Of a DNA stretch of 35,905 nucleotides, positions 8,139 to 15,002 are shown piece after piece; position 1 is the stretch's first letter; every line of letters begins with the position of its first letter. The notes under the pieces were generated by a model. It was not told the origin of the DNA and ran no database searches. It saw nothing but the letters and a program-made list of their open reading frames with translations. Position numbers and translations under genes: made by a program. Source of the DNA: Saccharothrix coeruleofusca (GTDB taxonomy: Bacteria > Actinomycetota > Actinomycetes > Mycobacteriales > Pseudonocardiaceae); assembly GCF_014648515.1 (NCBI RefSeq), contig NZ_BMRG01000004.1, positions 446,715 to 482,619 of the forward strand. Reading direction: 5' to 3'.

Positions 8139-9632
8139 GTGACCACCACGACCGCCGAGAACTCCCTGTGGCTGGAGGCCCTGCCGCGGCGCCGCTACCC
8201 CGCCGTGGCGGGCGAGGAGACCTTCGACGTCGCCGTGGTCGGCGGCGGCATCGCCGGGATCACCACCGCCCTGCTGCTCAAGGCCACCGGTCTGCGGGTG
8301 GCCGTGGTGGAGGCGGGCCGGGTCGGCACCGGGGTCAGCGGCAACAACACCGCCAAGGTCAGCGCGCTGCAGTCCACGGTCTACTCCAAGATCATCGACA
8401 AGCACGGCGCGGACGCGGCGGCCGACTACGCCGCCGCCAGCCTCGCCGGTGTCGCCCAGGTGGGCGTGCTGGCCGAGGGGATCGACTGCGACCTGCGCCG
8501 CGACCCGGCCTACACCTACGCCTACACCGAGCAGGAGGTCGCCGCCGTCGAGGCCGAGGCGGAGGCCGCGCGGCAGGCGGGACTGCCGGTGCACCTCGAC
8601 CGCGGCGAGCTGATGGGCGTGCCGTTCCCGGTGCACGCGGCCGTGCGCCTGGACGACCAGATCGCCTTCCACCCGGTCAAGTACGTGCACGGGCTGGCCG
8701 CCAGGGTGGACGGCGAGGGCAGCCGGGTGTTCGAGGACAGCCGGGTCACCGACTTCGACGACGGCGAGCCCTGCCGGGTGCACACCCCGACCGGCACGAT
8801 CACCGCCGACCGGGTCGTGATCGCCACCCACTACCCGCTGCTGGACCGCGGCGGCTTCTTCGCCCGCCTGGAGACCACCCGCTCCTACTGCGTGGCCGCC
8901 CGGCTGCGCGGGCAGCGGCCCCCGCGCGGGCTGGCCATCAGCGCGGGCAGCCCGTCCTGGTCCCTGAGCGCCTGGCGGGACCTGCTTATCGTGTGCGGGC
9001 AGAGCCACAAGACCGGCAGCGACGAGGGCACCCCCTACCAGGAGCTGGAGCGCTTCGCCCGGCAGCACTGGGACGTCGAGGCGATCACCCACCGGTGGTC
9101 GGCCCAGGACGTCAACGCCTACGACCAGCTGCCGATGGTGGGCAGCTACCTGCCCGGCTCCCGGCGCCTGTTCACCGCGACGGGGTTCATGAAGTGGGGC
9201 CTGTCCGGCAGCACCTTCGCCGCGATGATGCTGGCCGACCTGGTCACCGACCGGGACAACCCGTGGGCCGAGCGGTTCAGCCCCCACCGGGTGTCGCTGC
9301 GCTCGCTGGGGTCGGCGGCCAAGATGAACGTCGAGGTGGCCGCCGACATGGTCGGTGACCGGCTCAAGCCCGCCGACACGCGCTCGGTGGAGGAAGTGCC
9401 GCGCGGCGAGGCCAGGGTGGTGCGGGTCGGCACCGACAAGGTGGGCGTGTACCGGGACGAGGCCGACGGGCTGCACGCGGTGTCGGTGCGGTGCACCCAC
9501 CTGGGGTGCATCGTGCGGTTCAACTCCGCCGAGCGGAGCTGGGACTGCCCGTGCCACGGGTCGCGGTTCGACGTGGACGGCGGCGTGCTGGAGGGCCCCG
9601 CCACCGAACCCCTGCCCCGCCACGAAGTCTGA
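8139..9632 (+). CDS. FAD-dependent oxidoreductase with C-terminal Rieske domain
   Basis: 497 residues. An N-terminal DAO-type FAD domain (about 25-380) begins with the dinucleotide-binding VAVVGGGIAGITTALLL and has a VAVVEAGRVGTGVSGNNTAKVS segment typical of this family; the FAD-domain end is near FTATGFMKWGLSGS. A linker leads to a Rieske [2Fe-2S] domain (about 410-497) with C452-x-H454 and C470-x2-H473. Proteins of this layout are common in actinobacteria, but their substrate is unknown; electrons could pass between flavin and cluster within one chain. The GTG start at 8139 follows GGAAGGAGC. The stress-type promoter 30 bases upstream suggests general-stress induction. Downstream lies a long inverted repeat and then convergent genes. 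Confidence 0.88.
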   Translation: MTTTTAENSLWLEALPRRRYPAVAGEETFDVAVVGGGIAGITTALLLKATGLRVAVVEAGRVGTGVSGNNTAKVSALQSTVYSKIIDKHGADAAADYAAASLAGVAQVGVLAEGIDCDLRRDPAYTYAYTEQEVAAVEAEAEAARQAGLPVHLDRGELMGVPFPVHAAVRLDDQIAFHPVKYVHGLAARVDGEGSRVFEDSRVTDFDDGEPCRVHTPTGTITADRVVIATHYPLLDRGGFFARLETTRSYCVAARLRGQRPPRGLAISAGSPSWSLSAWRDLLIVCGQSHKTGSDEGTPYQELERFARQHWDVEAITHRWSAQDVNAYDQLPMVGSYLPGSRRLFTATGFMKWGLSGSTFAAMMLADLVTDRDNPWAERFSPHRVSLRSLGSAAKMNVEVAADMVGDRLKPADTRSVEEVPRGEARVVRVGTDKVGVYRDEADGLHAVSVRCTHLGCIVRFNSAERSWDCPCHGSRFDVDGGVLEGPATEPLPRHEV

Positions 9633-9635
9633 CCC

Positions 9636-9767
9636 GCAAGTACCACCCGTCACCCCTTCGCGCGCCGCCGACCACCACCCGACTCCCCGTCCGTCCTGAC
9701 GCGACGGTCGGTGGCCGGTGTCGGGTAGTGGTCAGCGGCGTCTGTGGGCGGGTCGGGTGGTACTTGC
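9636..9767. repeat. Long nested inverted repeat between convergent genes
   Basis: Outer arms of 14 bases are perfect (GCAAGTACCACCCG at 9636-9649 and its complement at 9754-9767). Inner arms of 21 bases (9663-9683 and 9720-9740) have two mismatches that become G-U pairs in a minus-strand transcript. A small CCGTC/GACGG stem closes the centre near 9691-9707. It fills most of the gap between the FAD-Rieske stop and the DUF397 stop. It may be a strong bidirectional terminator or a MITE-like element. Confidence 0.7.
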
Positions 9768-9781
9768 CGACGCGCCGGGGG

Positions 9782-9958
9782 TCAGTGGGAGCGGAGCGCG
9801 GACACGAAGGTCGTCAGCGCCTTGGCGTCGGTGAAGCGCAGCGCCGGGCCGTCAGGGTTCTTGGAGTCGCGAACCGCGCTCATGTCCCTGCGGATCTCGA
9901 CGCAGTTGGTCGCGGCGTTGCTCCTGCTCGCCTTCCGCCACTGCTGAATTGCGTTCAC
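9782..9958 (-). CDS. DUF397 domain protein (partner of XRE/DUF5753 regulator)
   Basis: 58 residues. The WRKASRSNAATNCVEI start, VRDSKNPDGPALRF centre and final ALTTFVSALR are a complete DUF397 protein. These small proteins are encoded beside XRE-DUF5753 regulators in WhiJ-like loci of Streptomyces and relatives and are thought to modulate that regulator. The GTG start at 9958 lies one base beyond the stop of the upstream regulator gene; the overlapping ATG one base earlier reads straight into a stop, so GTG must be the start. The CDS is too short for many gene callers. It ends just before the long inverted repeat. Confidence 0.85.
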   Translation of the reverse strand: MNAIQQWRKASRSNAATNCVEIRRDMSAVRDSKNPDGPALRFTDAKALTTFVSALRSH

Positions 9959-9959
9959 A

Positions 9960-10808
9960 TCAGTCCCCCGTCACTCGACGTGCCTCGCGGGCGATGAGTT
10001 CGCGAGTCTGGTCCTCGCTCATCGACACCGCCAGCACCCTGTTCACAGCTGATTCGAAGACCTTGACATCTTCCGGCTCCTGCAGGAACAGACCGGAAGC
10101 CGTGTTCTCCAGGTGCACCACGGACTTGGCACGATCGATCTTGAGCATGGAGAAGGCTCCGGCGAACGCGTCGTGCCACATGTCGTCCACGGGGAAAGCA
10201 CGCAGTTCGACGTTGTCCTGCTCGGCCATCTTCAGCAAGTGTTCGAGTTGGTCGCGCATGACCTCTGGTCCACCGATGCGCTGGCGGAAGACCTGTGCCC
10301 CGATCAAAGCCGTCAACCGCGTGGGATTCGCACGGGTGAGCACGTCACGCCGTCCCATCCTGATGGCGACGCGGGTCTCGATCTCCGTGTTCGGGACTTC
10401 GGCGGCACGCATGATGGCGCGGGTGTAGCCGCTGACCTGGAGCAGACCCGGAACGACGAGCGGGCTGACGTCGACGATCTCGGTCGACAGCTGCTCCATC
10501 TGGAGCAGCGCGTCCAGCTGCACCCGCTGTTCGGGCAGACCGATGGCCAGCCACGCCGAACCGGCGGCCACATCATCGCGCGCCAGCGCCATGATCTCGT
10601 CCCGTCGAGCACCGGTCACACCGAGGGCACCCAGGATGGCCGCGGTCAGTTCGGCGTCGGGTGGACGCTCACCCGACTCGGCGCGGGACATGGTGCCGCT
10701 GTCCACGCCGAGTTTCCTGGCCAGCGCGCGCTGACTCAGACCGGACTCCTCGCGAACACCGCGGAGCTTCGTGCCTAGAGCCATGCCTTTGGCGCTGCTG
10801 CGGACCAT
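9960..10808 (-). CDS. XRE-family regulator with DUF5753 domain (WhiJ-like)
   Basis: 282 residues from ATG 10808. The N-terminal helix-turn-helix (about 9-65: LGTKLRGVREESGLSQRALA, then MSRAESGERPP) is of the Cro/C1 type. The rest is a DUF5753 ligand/regulatory domain, marked by LQMEQLSTEIVDVSPLVVPGLLQVSGYTRAIM, RMGRRDVL, GAQVFRQRIGG, NVELRAFPVDD and a final helix. Such proteins act in development and antibiotic control and pair with small DUF397 proteins, here encoded next in the operon. Start choice is uncertain: GTG 10826, ATG 10820 and ATG 10784 are in frame and none has a strong ribosome-binding site. Divergent from a small protein gene at 11032, with palindromes in the gap suggesting auto-regulation. 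Confidence 0.87.
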   Translation of the reverse strand: MVRSSAKGMALGTKLRGVREESGLSQRALARKLGVDSGTMSRAESGERPPDAELTAAILGALGVTGARRDEIMALARDDVAAGSAWLAIGLPEQRVQLDALLQMEQLSTEIVDVSPLVVPGLLQVSGYTRAIMRAAEVPNTEIETRVAIRMGRRDVLTRANPTRLTALIGAQVFRQRIGGPEVMRDQLEHLLKMAEQDNVELRAFPVDDMWHDAFAGAFSMLKIDRAKSVVHLENTASGLFLQEPEDVKVFESAVNRVLAVSMSEDQTRELIAREARRVTGD

Positions 10809-10873
10809 GCGGCGCAGCATACGCACCCCATAATCGCAGGTGATCTCACTCGATCGAGGAATTGACCTTCAGT

Positions 10874-10907
10874 GCTGCGCAGCAAAGACTAATGCGCGCA
10901 GCGCTGC
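10874..10907. promoter_or_regulatory. Paired palindromes upstream of the XRE regulator
   Basis: Two related 10-base palindromes, GCTGCGCAGC (10874-10883) and GCAGCGCTGC (10898-10907), start 24 bases apart in the divergent gap between the XRE gene and the small gene at 11032. A TTGACC element (10862-10867) lies close by. They are reasonable candidate sites for the XRE regulator. Confidence 0.35.
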
Positions 10908-11031
10908 TGCCGCAGTGCATCCCGGCATTCGTCGCACTCGGATAAGCAACGCCCAACACCCCGAACCCACGCCCGTCCACGCGGTGCGTGACAGCGAGGA
11001 CGAACTCACCCGAAAGGACACCGCACAACCC

Positions 11032-11289
11032 ATGAGCACCATCACCACCAGCACGGGTGTCGGCATCTCGGCCTACGCCAAGGTCGTCGGCGACCAGCCG
11101 GTCAAGTGCGCGATCACCGCCGACGGCGACGTGGAGATCGGCTTCGGCCGGGATCTCGACCTCTGCCTGAGCCAGGCGGTGGCCCGCCAGGTGCACCAGC
11201 GTCTCGGGGCCGTGCTCGACCGGCCGGAGCCGCCTGCCACCGTGGCGGACGTGCGACTCGTCGTGGACGAGGATGCCGAGCAGGACTGA
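11032..11289 (+). CDS. Small hypothetical protein divergent from XRE regulator
   Basis: 85 residues, acidic C-terminus, no signal peptide or membrane segment. The sequence reads as strands (VKCAITADGDVEIGFG) followed by a helix (LCLSQAVARQVHQRLGAVL) and a last strand (ADVRLVVDED). I do not recognise the family. Small proteins of this shape often accompany XRE-DUF5753/DUF397 pairs in actinomycetes, so it may belong to that system or be its regulated target; this is inference from position. The ATG at 11032 has a GAAAGGAC site 12 bases upstream. Third positions are strongly G/C, supporting coding. A clear terminator hairpin follows the stop. Confidence 0.7.
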   Translation: MSTITTSTGVGISAYAKVVGDQPVKCAITADGDVEIGFGRDLDLCLSQAVARQVHQRLGAVLDRPEPPATVADVRLVVDEDAEQD

Positions 11290-11296
11290 GGACCGC

Positions 11297-11327
11297 ACGG
11301 GCGGCCCCTCGGCGAGGGGCCGCCCGT
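11297..11327. terminator. Bidirectional terminator
   Basis: 14-bp perfect stem (ACGGGCGGCCCCTC at 11297-11310 with its complement at 11314-11327) closed by a 3-base loop, between the stops of the small hypothetical gene and the convergent alcohol dehydrogenase gene. Confidence 0.85.
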
Positions 11328-11345
11328 CCAACCGGGGGCGCCTGC

Positions 11346-12362
11346 TCAGAACTCCAGGACCGCCCGGTAGCGCGCCTGGCCCCTGCGGACCCGGTCCAGC
11401 GCCTCGTCGGCCCGCGCGACGGGGAACACCTCGGCTTGCGCTCCGATGCCGTGGCGCGCGGCGAAGTCGAACATCTGCCGGGTTTGCGCGGGCGAGCCCG
11501 GGATGGCGCCGCTGACGGCCTTCGCGCCGGGCAGCAGGCCCAGCGGTCCGACGGCGATCGGGCCGGTCGGGACTCCGACGACGCAGAGCTTGCCGCCGGG
11601 TCGCAGGGTGGTGAGGTAGTCGTCCCAGGGCAGGTCCGCCGAGACGGTGGACAGCACGAAGTCGAAGGAGTTCGCGGCCGCCCGCAGGGCTCCCTCCTCG
11701 CGGGTGGCGATGAACCCGGTCGCGCCGAAGCGGCGGGCGTCGGCCTCCTTGTCCGAGGCGGTGGAGATGGCGGTCACCTCGCACCCCCACTTCGCCAGGA
11801 ACTGCACGGCCAGGTGCCCCAGGCCGCCGATGCCGACCACCGCCACCCGGTCCACCGGCCGCACCCGGTGGGTGAGCAGCGGTGCGAACACGGTGGCGCC
11901 CGCGCAGAGCAGGGGCGCCGCCTGGGCGGAGGGGATGGCGTCGGGGATGGGCTGGACGTGACGCCAGTCGCCCGCGCGCACGTGGTGGGCGAATCCGCCC
12001 CGGACGCCGCGCAGCACCAGGTCGTCCTTGCGGGGGCACAGGTTCTGCCGCCCGCTCAGGCACCACTCGCACCGGAAGCACGACCCGGCGATGGCACCGA
12101 CGCCGACGCGCCGCCCGATCGGCAGCAGTTCCTGGTCGACCGCCTCGCCGACGGCTTCCACGACGCCCACGACCTCGTGCCCGGCGACCAGGGGGTAGCT
12201 GAAGTAGTCCCACTCGTTGTCGATCGCCCCGACGTCGGTGTGGCAGATGCCGCAGTGCGTCACCCGCACGTCGACTTCGTCAGGGCCCAACGGCCCCGCT
12301 TCGTACTCGTAGGGGCGCAGCCCCGCCCCCGCCTCGTATGCCGCGTACGCGCGCACCTTCAT
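11346..12362 (-). CDS. Zinc-dependent alcohol dehydrogenase (CAD/YahK-like)
   Basis: 338 residues, medium-chain dehydrogenase/reductase. Catalytic zinc ligands are C37 (in HCGICHTD), H62 (GHE at 61-63) and C153; structural zinc ligands are C95, C98, C101 and C109. The Rossmann motif GIGGLG lies at 177-182. The CGICHTD and GHEVVGVV segments place it with the cinnamyl-alcohol-dehydrogenase-like aldehyde reductases (YahK/AdhC type), probably NADP(H)-dependent and acting on aldehydes; the physiological substrate is unknown. It is divergent from a TetR regulator, and the shared upstream region has two operator-like palindromes, so it is very probably under that repressor and induced by a small molecule, perhaps a toxic aldehyde. 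Confidence 0.92.
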   Translation of the reverse strand: MKVRAYAAYEAGAGLRPYEYEAGPLGPDEVDVRVTHCGICHTDVGAIDNEWDYFSYPLVAGHEVVGVVEAVGEAVDQELLPIGRRVGVGAIAGSCFRCEWCLSGRQNLCPRKDDLVLRGVRGGFAHHVRAGDWRHVQPIPDAIPSAQAAPLLCAGATVFAPLLTHRVRPVDRVAVVGIGGLGHLAVQFLAKWGCEVTAISTASDKEADARRFGATGFIATREEGALRAAANSFDFVLSTVSADLPWDDYLTTLRPGGKLCVVGVPTGPIAVGPLGLLPGAKAVSGAIPGSPAQTRQMFDFAARHGIGAQAEVFPVARADEALDRVRRGQARYRAVLEF

Positions 12363-12391
12363 CCGTGCACATCCCCTCGGTCGACAGTATA

Positions 12392-12409
12392 CAACTAACT
12401 AGTTTGTTG
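12392..12409. promoter_or_regulatory. TetR operator-like palindrome on the dehydrogenase side
   Basis: CAACTAACT|AGTTTGTTG is an 18-base palindrome with one mismatched pair. It shares the AAC-AAC/GTT-GTT frame with the perfect palindrome 55 bases away, and lies next to a TATACT -10-like element read toward the dehydrogenase gene. Confidence 0.65.
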
Positions 12410-12446
12410 CTTAATTCACCGTAGGGATCACCGAGCGCAAGTGTCA

Positions 12447-12462
12447 AACCAACCGGTTGGTT
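12447..12462. promoter_or_regulatory. TetR operator (perfect palindrome) before the regulator gene
   Basis: AACCAACCGGTTGGTT is a perfect 16-base palindrome ending 11 bases before the GTG start of the TetR gene. Its position over the promoter fits autorepression. Confidence 0.75.
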
Positions 12463-12473
12463 ACACTGCTGCC

Positions 12474-13055
12474 GTGAAGGACGCACAGGCCACCCGACGC
12501 CGTCTGCTGGAGGCGGCCACCGCGGAGTTCGCCGCCTACGGCATCGCGGGCGCCAGGGTCGACCGGATCTCGGCCAACGCCAAGGTGAACAAGGCGCAGC
12601 TCTACGCCTACTTCGGCGACAAGGACGGCCTATTCGACGCGGTGTTCAAGCAGCATGCCGAGGCCATCGTCGACACCGTGCCACTGGACGCCACGGACCT
12701 CCCCGGCTACGCGGTCGCCCTCTACGACGCCTGCCTGACCCGTCCCGAGTTGGCCCGCCTGGCCACTTGGGCGCGGTTGGAGCGCCTCCCTCGCGGCCCG
12801 CTGGCCACCGGCATGGACGAGCAGCACGCGCGCAAGCTGCGCGCGGTCTCCGACGCCCAGCGCGACGGGCACGTCGATCCGTCCTTCGACCCGGCCGACG
12901 TGCTGGCCCTGGTCGGCACGATGGCGCTGACCTGGTCGCCTGCCAGCCTGTTCGACGCGGTCACCGAGGACGACCCCGAGGCCGACCACGCCCGGCGTCG
13001 CGCGGCGCTCGCCGAGGCGGTGCGCCGCGCCTTCGCCCCCGCCGCGGGGGCATGA
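12474..13055 (+). CDS. TetR/AcrR-family transcriptional repressor
   Basis: 193 residues. The N-terminal helix-turn-helix (about 5-55) reads ATRRRLLEAATAEFAAYGI, then ARVDRISANAKVNKAQLYAYFGDKDGLF, the standard TetR signature. The C-terminal helices carry a TetR_C-type pocket, including WARLERLPRG and the MALTWSPASLFD region. It is divergent from the alcohol dehydrogenase gene and two related palindromes lie in the 111-base gap, so it probably represses both itself and the dehydrogenase until a ligand binds. The GTG at 12474 is preferred over an in-frame start 11 codons upstream because that longer form would place the perfect operator inside the coding region. Confidence 0.9.
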   Translation: MKDAQATRRRLLEAATAEFAAYGIAGARVDRISANAKVNKAQLYAYFGDKDGLFDAVFKQHAEAIVDTVPLDATDLPGYAVALYDACLTRPELARLATWARLERLPRGPLATGMDEQHARKLRAVSDAQRDGHVDPSFDPADVLALVGTMALTWSPASLFDAVTEDDPEADHARRRAALAEAVRRAFAPAAGA

Positions 13056-13059
13056 GGCG

Positions 13060-13095
13060 CCGGTGGAGCCCCCGCCGGGACGGGGGCCCCACCGG
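13060..13095. terminator. Terminator between TetR and protease genes
   Basis: Two 7-bp stem sections (CCGGTGG...CCACCGG and GCCCCCG...CGGGGGC) separated by one mismatched pair, with a 6-base loop, just after the TetR stop. Confidence 0.7.
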
Positions 13096-13138
13096 GTGGA
13101 CGCGAACGGCGAACCCGGTTGTCCGGAGGTTCGCCTCG

Positions 13139-13166
13139 CGGGTTACAGGGGGCGGGTTACAGGGGG
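13139..13166. repeat. 14-base perfect tandem duplication at the protease stop codon
   Basis: CGGGTTACAGGGGG occurs twice with no gap (13139-13152 and 13153-13166). The TTA within each copy is a TAA stop on the minus strand; the protease ends at the inner copy, and the second stop lies outside. Confidence 0.9.
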
Positions 13167-14263
13167 ATGTAGACGCCGAAGTCGCGGGAGGCGGTGCGGA
13201 AGTCCTGGAAGCCCAGCCGGGCTCCGGCGGTGCGGGTGACCGTGCCCTTGGCGATCACGCCGCCCGCCGAGGAGGGCCCGTAGACCGGGCCGCCGCTGTC
13301 GCCGGGGCGGGCGGCGGGCCTGCCGCCCTGCTGCTCGGCCTCCACCAGGTCCTCGCGGTCGCTGTAGAAGAACAGCACCTTCAGGTCGCAGACGGGTCCG
13401 CCGGTCTCCCGCGCGCTGGTGACGCCGGACTGGCACAGGTACTCGCCGGTGTAGACATCGCCCCAGCCGCGCACGATTTCGGTGCTGTTGCTGTCGCCGC
13501 CGCCGACGTACTGCTGGTTGACCACGTTGCCGGTGGGGATGAGCATGATGTCGTGGTCGGCGTGCCTGGCCCCGGCGTTGCCGATGTGCTCACCGGTCGG
13601 GTCGGTGACACGGGCGCCGGACTGGCCGCAGTGGGCCGCGGTGAGCAGGTACCGGGCGTTGTCGCCGGTGCGCACGGAGAAGCCGGAGGTGCAGGCGGCC
13701 GAACCGCCCAGCACGATGGTCGCCCCGCCCTTCCACGGCGGGCTGTCGTTCTGCCGTGAGACCGGCGCCAGCGGTTCCTCCACGACCGTGCGGACCGGGA
13801 CGTCGACCTCCAGCGAGGCGGTGAACGCCTCCGCGCCCGGCCGGGTGCCCAGCACCAGCCCGCTGCCGTCGGCGGGGATCTTCACCGCGTGCACGGGCGA
13901 GTCGGGGCCGCGTCGGGCGTCGATGGCGGCGGCCGCCGCGCGCAGCTCGGCGTTGGAGTGCGCGGCGGGGCGCACGCGGACCGGGGCCTGGCGAGTGGCG
14001 CGGGCGACGGCGGTGGTGATCGGCTCGGGCACCTCCCCCTTCCACCACAGGGCCACGTGGTCGTCCTCCAGGACGATGCCCGCGAACCCGGTGTGCCCGC
14101 CGCGCAGGACCTCGGCCTGGATCACGTCGGCGGCGCGGATGAGCGGTTGCTGCGCCAGCATCCGGTCCACCGGCTGATCGGCCAGCGCGGTGGGGACGGT
14201 GGCGGACGCGGTCGCCGCGGCGGTGGCCACGGCCAGTGCCAGCAGTGTGCGTGCTGTCCTCAC
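13157..14263 (-). CDS. Secreted chymotrypsin-like serine protease (S1 family)
   Basis: 368 residues. An N-terminal signal peptide (about 1-29: arginines, then an alanine-rich hydrophobic core, cleavage near ALA-DQ) sends it out of the cell. A long pro-region (about 30-180) precedes the protease domain. The triad is H211 (LTAAHC), D238 (DHDIML) and S323 (GDSGGPV). C191 and C212 can form the usual disulfide flanking the histidine loop, and C277/C292 a second one. The layout resembles actinomycete alpha-lytic/streptogrisin-type proteases with a pro-domain that assists folding. Substrate preference is not clear from the sequence. The gene stands alone; a tandem duplication covers its stop codon. 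Confidence 0.92.
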   Translation of the reverse strand: MRTARTLLALAVATAAATASATVPTALADQPVDRMLAQQPLIRAADVIQAEVLRGGHTGFAGIVLEDDHVALWWKGEVPEPITTAVARATRQAPVRVRPAAHSNAELRAAAAAIDARRGPDSPVHAVKIPADGSGLVLGTRPGAEAFTASLEVDVPVRTVVEEPLAPVSRQNDSPPWKGGATIVLGGSAACTSGFSVRTGDNARYLLTAAHCGQSGARVTDPTGEHIGNAGARHADHDIMLIPTGNVVNQQYVGGGDSNSTEIVRGWGDVYTGEYLCQSGVTSARETGGPVCDLKVLFFYSDREDLVEAEQQGGRPAARPGDSGGPVYGPSSAGGVIAKGTVTRTAGARLGFQDFRTASRDFGVYIPL

Positions 14264-14415
14264 GGGATGCCAACTCCCTTGTGTCGCAGGGGACCAAAGG
14301 ACGGCGGCGGCACGTGCGAGCCTATGGTTCAGACCAATAAGCTGTCACTGACACGATCGGACAGAATCGGCGCGCGGCACACGCCGCCAGGCAGCGGCGG
14401 CGCGAGGGCACCGGC

Positions 14416-14928
14416 TCACTCCGCCATCCGGTGGATCACCAGGATGCCGCCGTGCACGGGCCGGTCGAGGCGCTGGTGCTCGGTGTCCGCGTACTCGTCG
14501 AGCACGGCGCCGATGCGCCGGTCCAGCTCGGCGAGGTCCTCCTCGGACAGGTGCAGCGAGAAGCGCGCGACCGTCCGCACCGACCCGGCGCCCGCCTCCC
14601 GCAGCTCGTCCTGGAACGCCTCCACGGGCGCCAGCGGCGAGTCCGGTTCGACCTCCTCCTCCGGCGCGCCGAGCCACCACGACCGCTCGGTGGACCGGTA
14701 GGGCTTCTCCAGGGCGCCGCTGTCGCCCGCGCGCACCGGCCCCTGCTCCAGCAGCCCCGCCCGGACCAGTTGGCGGACGTGGTAGAGCACGGTTCCCGGA
14801 TCGCGGTCGAGCCGGTCGGCCAACTGCTTGTTGGTCAACTCCTGCTGCCCGCACAGCCGCAGCACGCGCAGGCGCAGCGGGTGGGACAGGGCCTTGGCCT
14901 CCTGGGCGGTGGCAGGACGACGGCGCAT
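14416..14928 (-). CDS. ArsR-type winged-helix regulator
   Basis: 170 residues from ATG 14928. The N-terminal DNA-binding domain (about 5-80) is ArsR/HTH_20 type: EAKALSHPLRLRVLRLC, LTNKQLADRLDRDPGTVLYHVRQLVRAGLLE. The C-terminal part (about 95-170) is a helical domain of the kind seen in actinomycete regulators next to MFS exporters, with TVARFSLHLSEEDLAELDRRI. No metal-binding cysteine pair of the classic ArsR type is evident, so a small organic ligand is more likely. It is divergent from an MFS transporter gene, and a strong inverted repeat lies between them, pointing to control of the exporter and of itself. A longer frame starting at 15000 would cover the operator and is rejected. Confidence 0.88.
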   Translation of the reverse strand: MRRRPATAQEAKALSHPLRLRVLRLCGQQELTNKQLADRLDRDPGTVLYHVRQLVRAGLLEQGPVRAGDSGALEKPYRSTERSWWLGAPEEEVEPDSPLAPVEAFQDELREAGAGSVRTVARFSLHLSEEDLAELDRRIGAVLDEYADTEHQRLDRPVHGGILVIHRMAE

Positions 14929-14957
14929 GGCCGGAGCGTATCCGCTGATCGAGAACT

Positions 14958-14991
14958 CCCACATCGATGGAGTTTTCTCCATCGATGTGGG
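14958..14991. promoter_or_regulatory. Operator between ArsR regulator and MFS exporter
   Basis: Perfect 15-base arms (CCCACATCGATGGAG at 14958-14972 and its complement at 14977-14991) separated by TTTT. Each arm holds an 8-base CATCGATG palindrome, and similarity continues outward into GAGAA/TTCTC with one base offset. It lies 11 bases before the exporter start and 29 before the regulator start. Confidence 0.8.
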
Positions 14992-15002
14992 ATTCTCCAC
15001 CG

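Noticed and set aside
12441-12473. Upstream GTG start of the TetR gene
   Set aside because: It would put the perfect 16-base operator within the coding sequence; GTG 12474 fits the usual TetR N-terminus.
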